Shown piece after piece: positions 58,125-64,000 of a stretch of 64,000 bases of DNA. The stretch lies in assembly GCF_039521745.1 (NCBI RefSeq), contig NZ_BAAACT010000168.1; one strand, 5' to 3'. Numbering within the stretch: the first letter of the stretch is position 1; every line of letters starts with the position of its first letter. The stretch is from Faecalicatena contorta (lineage in GTDB: Bacteria; Bacillota; Clostridia; Lachnospirales; Lachnospiraceae). The notes under the pieces are model-generated. The model saw only the letters and a list, made by a program, of their open reading frames with translations, was not told the DNA's origin and did no database searches. A program made the translations under genes and the position numbers.

Positions 58125-59708
58125 ATGGAAGAAGTAAAATTTGAAGATTTGGGGCTCTGCTCCGAGATAGTTAAGGCAGTTAAAAAAATGGGCTTTGAGG
58201 AAGCGTCACCAATTCAGGCCAAAGCAATTCCCATCATGCGGTCGGGGAAGGATATCATCGGCCAGGCACAGACAGGAACCGGTAAGACGGCTGCTTTTGG
58301 AATTCCTCTTCTGGAGAAGCTAGAGCCTAAGAATAAGAAACTGCAGGCAGTTGTGTTATGCCCCACAAGGGAATTGGCTATTCAGGTGGCGGAAGAGATC
58401 CGCAATCTTGCAAAATATATGCACGGCATTAAAGTGCTGCCTATTTATGGAGGACAGGAAATTGTCACACAGATCCGTTCTTTAAAGAGCGGCACACAGC
58501 TGATTATCGGGACTCCGGGGCGTGTGATGGACCACATGCGAAGGAAAACAATTAAGATGGATGAGGTCAGCACCATCGTACTGGACGAAGCGGACGAAAT
58601 GCTAAATATGGGATTCCGCGAAGACATCGAGACTATTCTGGAAGGGGTTCCCGAAGACAGGCAGACGGTTCTCTTTTCTGCAACGATGCCACAGGCAATT
58701 CTGGATATCACGAAAAAGTTCCAAAAAGATGCGGAGATCGTTAAAGTCACAAAAAAGGAATTGACGGTACCGAATATTGAGCAGTACTATTATGAAGTAA
58801 AACCAAAGAGCAAAGAAGAAGTTCTTGCCCGTCTGCTGGATATCTATTCACCTAAGTTATCGGTAGTATTCTGTAATACGAAAAAACAGGTAGATATCCT
58901 AGTCAATGGACTGCTGGGCAGAGGTTATTTTGCGGCGGGACTGCACGGCGACATGAAACAGCAGCAGCGTGACAGGGTAATGCAGGGATTTCGTTCCGGC
59001 AAGACAGACATTCTTGTGGCGACAGACGTGGCCGCGAGAGGGATCGATGTGGATGAGGTAGAAGCCGTGTTCAATTATGACCTACCGCAGGACGATGAAT
59101 ATTATGTACACCGTATCGGAAGAACTGGAAGGGCAGGGCGCGAGGGACGTTCTTTCTCATTCGTTTCAGGAAAAGAAGTCTATAAGTTAAAAGAGATCCA
59201 GCGCTACTGCAAGACCAAGATCTATGCGCAGAAGGTTCCTTCCTTAAATGATGTGGAAAGTACAAAGATCGAAAATATACTCGGAGAGATCGACAACATC
59301 ATCGAGACAGAGGATCTGACAAAGTATCTTCAGGCCATTGAAAATAAGGTAAACGAATCCGACTATACGGCGATGGACATGGCGGCAGCCTTCCTGAAGC
59401 TCAGCTCCGGGCAAAATGAAGCTGGACCGGAGGATATAGAATTCGGAGATACAGGTGCAGAGGAGGCAGGCATGGTTCGCCTTTTCATTAATATAGGCAA
59501 GAAAAACAAGGCAAAACCGGGAGATATCGTCGGGGCAATTGCCGGAGAGAGCGGAATTCCGGGTAAACTAATCGGATCTATCGATATGTACGATAAGTAC
59601 ACTTTCGTAGAAGTGCCGAAAGAATATGCAAGAGAAGTGCTCGGTGCGATGGATCATGCAAAGATAAAAGGCAAAAATGTGGCTGTTGAGCCAGCTAACC
59701 AGAAATAA
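58125..59708 (+). CDS. DEAD-box ATP-dependent RNA helicase (DbpA/CshA-like)
   Basis: A 527-residue RNA helicase. The Q motif (FEDLGLCSEIVKAVKKMGFEEASPIQ), Walker A AQTGTGKT, PTRELA, GTPGR, DEAD, SAT, and HRIGRTGRAGR are all present. After residue 370 a linker leads to a C-terminal DbpA-like RNA-binding domain (VRLFINIGKKNKAKPGDIVGAIAGESGIPGK). Such helicases act in ribosome assembly or mRNA turnover and often in cold adaptation. AAAGGAGA precedes the ATG. Expression passes an intrinsic terminator in the leader, and the gene ends before two terminators. Assigning DeaD, CshA or DbpA needs phylogeny. Confidence 0.93.
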   Translation: MEEVKFEDLGLCSEIVKAVKKMGFEEASPIQAKAIPIMRSGKDIIGQAQTGTGKTAAFGIPLLEKLEPKNKKLQAVVLCPTRELAIQVAEEIRNLAKYMHGIKVLPIYGGQEIVTQIRSLKSGTQLIIGTPGRVMDHMRRKTIKMDEVSTIVLDEADEMLNMGFREDIETILEGVPEDRQTVLFSATMPQAILDITKKFQKDAEIVKVTKKELTVPNIEQYYYEVKPKSKEEVLARLLDIYSPKLSVVFCNTKKQVDILVNGLLGRGYFAAGLHGDMKQQQRDRVMQGFRSGKTDILVATDVAARGIDVDEVEAVFNYDLPQDDEYYVHRIGRTGRAGREGRSFSFVSGKEVYKLKEIQRYCKTKIYAQKVPSLNDVESTKIENILGEIDNIIETEDLTKYLQAIENKVNESDYTAMDMAAAFLKLSSGQNEAGPEDIEFGDTGAEEAGMVRLFINIGKKNKAKPGDIVGAIAGESGIPGKLIGSIDMYDKYTFVEVPKEYAREVLGAMDHAKIKGKNVAVEPANQK

Positions 59709-59794
59709 AGCGGGCAGCCCGGCGGTGAATAAAGCGTGTCATACAGCGCCAAATGAGCAGGTGCTGCCGAATTGCAGACAGAGAGAGCAGGAAA

Positions 59795-59835
59795 AAGGGG
59801 CAGGAGTGATTGTGTTTCATCACACCTGTCCCTTT
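59795..59835 (+). terminator. Terminator of the helicase gene
   Basis: GGGGCAGG...AGTGAT pairs with ATCACACCTGTCCC (with G.T and small bulges), followed by TTTAGATTTAT. Confidence 0.6.
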
Positions 59836-59850
59836 AGATTTATGGGAAAG

Positions 59851-59882
59851 AAAAAAGATGGCTGATGGCAGCCGTCTTTTTT
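59851..59882. terminator. Bidirectional terminator between helicase and carbamate kinase
   Basis: AAAAAAGAtGGCTG ... CAGCCgTCTTTTTT: strong stem flanked by A6 and T6, so it can end transcripts from both convergent genes. Confidence 0.85.
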
Positions 59883-59941
59883 CTGTTAAAATATATTATT
59901 TTATTATGCAGCTATAAGCATCCCACCTATCACAGAAAATG

Positions 59942-60871
59942 TCAGCAGATGATAGTTCCTGCTTTTCTTTTCATTCCCTCGCTGACTTTATCAAATGAAG
60001 TGATAAGGGCGCTGCGTCCTTCACGCTTTTCGATAAACTCCACTGCGGCCTGGAACTTAGGAAGCATATTATAGATGCCAAAATGGCCCTGTTCCATATA
60101 TTCCCTGGCCTGGGCTGCAGTAATCTTTCCAAGCTTTTCTTCATCCGGCCTGCCCAGGTTGATGCATACCTGTTCCACACTGGTAAGGATGATCAGTTCG
60201 TCCGCATCGATCCCTTCGGCCAGCTTGCCGGCTGTCAGGTCTTTTTCAATTACCGCGCTGGCTCCTTTTAGATGATTGTCCTGTTCCAGGACGGGGATTC
60301 CGCCTCCCCCACAGGCGATGACAACCTGTCCTGCATCCAGCAGGGCAGTTACTGCATCCAGCTCTACAATCTTAACCGGATGAGGAGCGGAGACTACACG
60401 ACGGAAGCCCTTTCCGGGTTCCTCGATGACATAATTTCCTTTTTTGCGTTCTTCATTGGCCTCCTCGGCTGTCATGTAACGTCCCAGTACTTTTGTGGGA
60501 GTATAGAATGCTTCATCGTAAGGGTCAACGATCACCTGGGTCAGTACCGTACTGACTGTCCGGTAGATCCCACGGTTCAGAAGCTCTTCTCGGATGCCGT
60601 TCTGCAGGTCATAGCCAATATAGCCCTGGCTCATGGCGGAACACACAGACATGGGGGCAGCGGTATAATCATCATGGGTTTTGCCGAATTCATTCATGGC
60701 AGTGTGGATCATGCCGACCTGCGGCGCATTGCTGTGCGTAACGGCAACCTGGTATCCTTCTTCGATTAAATCAGCAATAGATTTGGCTGTATTTTTTACG
60801 GCGACCTTCTGCTCCGGAAGCGTAGTTCCTAGAGCACGGTGTCCTAATGCGACAACTACTCTTTTTTTCAT
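59942..60871 (-). CDS. arcC: Carbamate kinase
   Basis: A 309-residue amino-acid-kinase-fold enzyme making ATP from carbamoyl phosphate and ADP. Family blocks are VAVTHSNAPQVGMI, PMSVCSAMSQGYIGYDLQN, LTQVIVDPYDEAFYTPTKVLG, VIACGGGGIPV, VIEKDLTAGKLAE and LTSVEQV. The N-terminal loop reads ALGHRALG where GGNALG is usual. The start at 60871 follows GAGGGA; an earlier in-frame ATG is 14 codons up. It usually lies with ornithine or related carbamoyltransferases in arginine, agmatine or purine breakdown, but none is intact here. A short coding-like remnant lies just upstream. Confidence 0.88.
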   Translation of the reverse strand: MKKRVVVALGHRALGTTLPEQKVAVKNTAKSIADLIEEGYQVAVTHSNAPQVGMIHTAMNEFGKTHDDYTAAPMSVCSAMSQGYIGYDLQNGIREELLNRGIYRTVSTVLTQVIVDPYDEAFYTPTKVLGRYMTAEEANEERKKGNYVIEEPGKGFRRVVSAPHPVKIVELDAVTALLDAGQVVIACGGGGIPVLEQDNHLKGASAVIEKDLTAGKLAEGIDADELIILTSVEQVCINLGRPDEEKLGKITAAQAREYMEQGHFGIYNMLPKFQAAVEFIEKREGRSALITSFDKVSEGMKRKAGTIIC

Positions 60872-60925
60872 AATCTGGTCCCTCTGTTTCGTAATTAGAT
60901 TAGTATCTGGCACATCGCCTAATCA

Positions 60926-61033
60926 TTAACGGCACTTCAACTGGCTTACATGTTCGATAGCGCTGTGCCCAAGTCTCAGTGCAAGCATCATATCTGCGTT
61001 TGTAAAGCAGCATTCTCCGAAATTGAACTGAGC
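60926..61033 (-). pseudogene. Short coding-like remnant upstream of carbamate kinase
   Basis: On the minus strand a frame of about 35 codons, just after an in-frame TAA, reads like real protein (for example GECCFTNADMMLALRLGH) and ends in TAA at 60926. No start or full domain is present. It looks like the 3' end of a lost gene that preceded carbamate kinase. The family was not recognised. Confidence 0.35.
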
Positions 61034-61051
61034 TTAAGGGTCAGCCGCCTT

Positions 61052-61068
61052 TTTTACGATGTACTAGT
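61052..61068 (+). repeat. Short dispersed repeat TTTTACGATGTACTRGT, copy 2
   Basis: TTTTACGATGTACTAGT, immediately upstream (minus strand) of the carbamate-kinase-linked remnant. See copies at 33384 and 63567. Confidence 0.55.
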
Positions 61069-61154
61069 GAATATATAAGATTATATTATTTTTTCTGTAA
61101 AAAAGCAACGGTGAACTGCCTGAAAAAAGACGGCCATTCATTTCGCGCCCCTCA

Positions 61155-61706
61155 TCAGAGCGATACAACACGGTAGCGATGGCCGGTATATTTTAAAAAC
61201 TTCTTCAATATGTCCCCGGTTTTAATTTTCAGGCTTGTGGTATTCATACAAGGATGGCATCCCATATACTCCTGATCCAGGAGTTCCTTATCAACCAGCA
61301 GATCAACATACCAGTCTTTGTCATTCATAAGTCCGAGCACACTGACTGAACCGGGTGTAAGTCCCAGATACTGCTCCATAAATTCCGGCTCCGCAAAGGA
61401 AAGGCGTGAGATGCCCAGCTGCGCAGACAGGTCTTTTGTGAAAAACTTTTTTTCTCCGGGCATGAGAAGAAGAAAAAATGTGGTCTTTTGTCGGTTGCGC
61501 AAAAACAGATTCTTACAGGGGAGAATACCGAGTTCCTCCTCCACGGCCCTGCAGGCTTCAATCGTAGGTGCAACATCATGGTCAACGCCCTCGTAGGGAA
61601 TATGCAGCTGATCCAACAGGTCATAAACGCGGGCTTCTTTGTCAGTCCGGCCGGAGCAGTCGGGTTTCGCCGTAAAATGCTCCTTGCTTACATAGATTTC
61701 ACTCAT
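61155..61706 (-). CDS. Prolyl-tRNA editing protein (YbaK/ProX-like deacylase)
   Basis: A 183-residue protein of the YbaK/ProX family that clears mischarged Ala- or Cys-tRNA(Pro). HIPYEGVDHDVAPTIEACRAVEEELG is the entry strand-helix, NLFLRNRQKTTFFLLLMP is the core with the conserved Lys, and LTPGSVSVLGLMNDKDWYVDLLVD and GCHPCMNTTSLKIKTGDILKFL-like C-terminal elements follow, matching ProX/PrdX proteins. The ATG at 61706 has AAAGGA 8 nt upstream; ATG at 61712 is too close to it. It starts 70 nt after the membrane-protein gene on the same strand and may be co-transcribed with it. Confidence 0.88.
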   Translation of the reverse strand: MSEIYVSKEHFTAKPDCSGRTDKEARVYDLLDQLHIPYEGVDHDVAPTIEACRAVEEELGILPCKNLFLRNRQKTTFFLLLMPGEKKFFTKDLSAQLGISRLSFAEPEFMEQYLGLTPGSVSVLGLMNDKDWYVDLLVDKELLDQEYMGCHPCMNTTSLKIKTGDILKKFLKYTGHRYRVVSL

Positions 61707-61775
61707 AATCATAGTCCTTTCTTAATTCAAGTATGTAACACATCCCGTGTATAAAGCAGAGGATCTTAAAATCAC

Positions 61776-63407
61776 TCACACACTCATAAAAATCGTCCCC
61801 GGATTCAAAAGCCGGGAAATCAGCTCCGGATGCAGCGCGGCATAGATGAGATCGGTGGCAAAAAGTATGCACAGTACGATGCACAGAGCTATGCGGAGAT
61901 ATAAAGGCAGCCTTAAAAACATTTCTTCCCATCTGGGAGCCAGATAATACAAAAATGCACAGCCCATCATCGCGAAGAACACGGCTCCGCCTAAGAATGT
62001 GCGGCCATTTAGGTTTATAAAATAACCGGTGTAATCCGATTGTATGATATCCAATTCGTATTCCAGCAGCCAGCTCATCAGGTATTCAATAGCCATGTAA
62101 GCCGCCATCATCATTGTAAAAGATAAGATCGGCCTGTGTGCAAACTTCTTAATAAAGATCAGCAGTATCAGTGCGCAGACGCCATAGAGCGGAATCCACG
62201 GGCCGAATAAGAATCCCCGGTTTAGAAAGACTCCGTCGCGTATGAGGTGAATTGCGCTCTCCACAATCCAGCCTAAGATGGAAAAAGCGAAGAACAGGAA
62301 TACGCAGGACACAAAGCTATATTTTTTGTCGGCCTGTATGGGGGCTTTGACAGCCCTTTCAGGCGGTTGGATAGAATACAGGAACACCGGATACTGGTCC
62401 GGTGCAAAATATGAAATCTTGGTATAGGGACCCTCTGAGTCATCGTAAAGCGCCTTGCTGATCAGAAGCTCATCCTCGGAGGGAACACGTTCCAGCATGG
62501 GATCATTGAATGCCTCGTAGTGCGGAGCCCTTGACAGCACATAGCTGCGTCTCAATTCCATATATAGTTCAGTATCTGTTCCGGTCATATAGGGATTCAC
62601 ATAGAGAAAATCCAGTACTCCCAAAGTCAGGAGCGAAAGAATCTCCCAGCCTAAAAACGAAAAGTGCAGCAGGAACATTCTCCATTTATTTCCGTGCATC
62701 AGCTGCCGGGACAGCTGAAACGCATCTTTACGTGAAATGGCCGGATTCTCTGCGAGAATAAAGGGAATCATGCTGTATTCGTAGTGCTTGATGATACCGC
62801 CTATGACGGTAAGGTTCCAGAGCCACTGGAACACATTACGGCAGAACATAATCCAGGCCGGATTGCGTATGTATCTCAGTTTATATAGGAAGAAGATTTT
62901 ACTGATTCTGGTCTGATGATAGTTCCGTGCCTCCAGGAAAAATCTTCGTTCGCCAACCAGGATCAGATTTGCAATAAAAAACTGAAAGAGTATGGCTGTA
63001 ACAGCGCCGGCGGCCAGAAAGAGCGAGGAGAGATAGGAGTGATCGGTAAAAATACTGTTCACGGTCTTTAATATGGAAAAGAGTACGGACTTTCCACTGG
63101 TATACATGTCGATAAGCAGTTGTGCAGCAGTCCTGACAGGGGGCGTAAGAATCGTTTCCTCCTGATCCGTATCGGCAATCTGCTCTACGGTATCCGTTAT
63201 GACGGCAGAGTTAGACTGGCCGCCGGTGACGGCTTTCTCGGTATCCGCATGTACTTCAGTTTCCGGATCATACTGGTTGAGAAACGTAGTAGAGGAAGTG
63301 TAGGCAGTCGTCAGCATTGCAGCCAGAAAACAGACTGCAATCATACGCCAGTAGTTAATTTTCACACAAAACCGTGCCTTTTGCTTCAGTACTTTTCTCT
63401 TCCACAT
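61776..63407 (-). CDS. Membrane protein fusing a DUF975-like half to a CmpB-type putative ABC permease
   Basis: A 543-residue integral membrane protein. The N-terminal half (to about 290) resembles DUF975: a transmembrane start, an acidic extracytoplasmic loop, then membrane segments with FFLEARNYHQTRISKIFFLY and RKDAFQLSRQLMHGNKWRMF. The C-terminal part (from about 360) matches the putative ABC-transporter type IV / CmpB domain: FSILGWIVESAIHL and NRGFLFGPWIPLYGVCALILL. No ATPase partner is adjacent. The function of both domains is unknown. It diverges from the sugar ABC ATPase gene at the window edge. Confidence 0.75.
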   Translation of the reverse strand: MWKRKVLKQKARFCVKINYWRMIAVCFLAAMLTTAYTSSTTFLNQYDPETEVHADTEKAVTGGQSNSAVITDTVEQIADTDQEETILTPPVRTAAQLLIDMYTSGKSVLFSILKTVNSIFTDHSYLSSLFLAAGAVTAILFQFFIANLILVGERRFFLEARNYHQTRISKIFFLYKLRYIRNPAWIMFCRNVFQWLWNLTVIGGIIKHYEYSMIPFILAENPAISRKDAFQLSRQLMHGNKWRMFLLHFSFLGWEILSLLTLGVLDFLYVNPYMTGTDTELYMELRRSYVLSRAPHYEAFNDPMLERVPSEDELLISKALYDDSEGPYTKISYFAPDQYPVFLYSIQPPERAVKAPIQADKKYSFVSCVFLFFAFSILGWIVESAIHLIRDGVFLNRGFLFGPWIPLYGVCALILLIFIKKFAHRPILSFTMMMAAYMAIEYLMSWLLEYELDIIQSDYTGYFINLNGRTFLGGAVFFAMMGCAFLYYLAPRWEEMFLRLPLYLRIALCIVLCILFATDLIYAALHPELISRLLNPGTIFMSV

Positions 63408-63566
63408 AAAATGGAACCTCCATAGAAAGTGATTATTATCTCCATTATAGTAAAGAAGTAAAAATAACGCAATCGTAAAAGGGAAGAAACCCCAGATTGT
63501 ATTTTATATAAAACCATTTAGATTTTCCATGTTTATTCAGCCGCAGATCCTGTACTATTTTTATAA

Positions 63567-63583
63567 ACTAGTACATCGTAAAA
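63567..63583 (-). repeat. Short dispersed repeat TTTTACGATGTACTRGT, copy 3
   Basis: On the minus strand TTTTACGATGTACTAGT, about 43 nt before the ABC ATPase start. See copies at 33384 and 61052. Confidence 0.55.
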
Positions 63584-63625
63584 TCAGTTACTTATTTTAC
63601 AATGTGCAAGGAAGGAGGAGACAGC

Positions 63626-64000
63626 ATGGGGCAGACAATATTGGAGCTGCATGATATTGTAAAAACATTTCCCGGAGTTTTGGCGTTGAACGGCATTAAT
63701 TTTAATCTGCAGAGCGGCGAGATACATGCAATCTGCGGCGAGAACGGGGCCGGGAAGTCCACCCTGATGAAAGTGGTTTGCGGCGTACACAAGGCTGACA
63801 GCGGAACAATGGTGGTAAACGGCAAAACAGAAGACTTTGCCAATCCGATGGAAGCCTATGGGAAAGGTGTATCCATTATTTTTCAGGAAACAAGTCTGTT
63901 TGAAGAAATGACAGTGCTCGACAACCTGTTTCTTGGACATGAGATGACTAAGAAAGCAGGAATCATAAAGGTGCTGGATTACAGTGCAATGAGGAAAGAG
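63626..64000 (+). CDS. Sugar ABC transporter ATP-binding protein (RbsA/MglA type), partial
   Basis: The first 125 codons of a monosaccharide ABC ATPase, cut by the window end. LELHDIVKTFPGVLALNGINFNL opens the domain, Walker A is GENGAGKST (38-46), and the Q-loop segment reads VSIIFQETSLFEEMTVLDNLFLG. It begins after GAAGGAGGAGACAGC. It is probably the first gene of a further sugar-import operon, as no binding protein precedes it. Confidence 0.9.
   Translation, partial: MGQTILELHDIVKTFPGVLALNGINFNLQSGEIHAICGENGAGKSTLMKVVCGVHKADSGTMVVNGKTEDFANPMEAYGKGVSIIFQETSLFEEMTVLDNLFLGHEMTKKAGIIKVLDYSAMRKE

Noticed and set aside
1..64000. tRNA, rRNA, phage or insertion-sequence genes
   Set aside because: No cloverleaf, rRNA segment, transposase or phage protein was recognised by reading the sequence; small RNAs without strong structure could still be missed.

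Overview
The window looks like a chromosome segment of an anaerobic, probably spore-forming gut Clostridium-type bacterium, most likely a Lachnospiraceae relative. The signs are strong AGGAGG-type ribosome sites, a PPi-type phosphofructokinase, pyruvate formate-lyase, rubrerythrin, a spore photoproduct lyase homologue, a Csp-like subtilisin and a dense run of carbohydrate operons. No rRNA, tRNA, CRISPR array, transposase or phage gene was seen. The species is not claimed.

Layout. (1) 0.2-16.7 kb: an uncharacterised sugar, sugar-acid or polyol regulon. It holds an aldo/keto reductase, a 2-hydroxyacid dehydrogenase, a HutC/GntR regulator, an operon of RbsD-like protein, zinc dehydrogenase, class II aldolase, GPH symporter and FGGY kinase, a divergent isomerase/epimerase-like gene, and a second operon of phosphotriesterase-like hydrolase, paralogous zinc dehydrogenase and a ribose-type ABC importer. 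Three promoter regions share identical AT-rich 15-mers, so one regulator probably controls them all. (2) 16.8-19.0 kb: a Gfo/Idh/MocA oxidoreductase and a spore photoproduct lyase homologue. (3) 19.2-30.2 kb: an L-rhamnose locus with a LacI regulator, paired operators, an ABC importer, L-rhamnose isomerase, rhamnulokinase and two URO-D-superfamily proteins, but no rhamnulose-1-phosphate aldolase. (4) 30.7-38.1 kb: a fructan or difructose-anhydride type locus with a LacI regulator, paired operators, an ABC importer lacking its ATPase, GH172 and GH32. PPi-phosphofructokinase follows in convergent orientation. (5) 39.6-50.9 kb: glycosyltransferase, rubrerythrin, subtilisin, a TetR/flavin-reductase/FMN-binding set with a frameshift, GH2, a double-Nudix protein, and a divergent DeoR/HAD pair. 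(6) 50.9-54.8 kb: pyruvate formate-lyase behind a ZTP (pfl) riboswitch, with flavodoxin and deoxyinosine glycosylase. (7) 54.9-64 kb: alarmone synthetase, NMN adenylyltransferase-like protein, hemolysin III, DEAD-box helicase, carbamate kinase, prolyl-tRNA editing protein, a membrane fusion protein and the start of another sugar ABC ATPase.

The most unusual signal is non-coding. Very long inverted repeats sit directly after genes. Two lie side by side at 56310-56559 and 56760-57054, each with an 85-92 nt paired stem (including perfect 31+33 bp and 57 bp helices) capped by a three-way junction with two hairpins. A third is at 50966-51152 with 55-nt arms, and a smaller one at 38126-38197. They share a fold but not a sequence. 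The pflB riboswitch, the reiterated ribosome-binding site ahead of the rhamnose isomerase and the paired LacI operators are further regulatory features.
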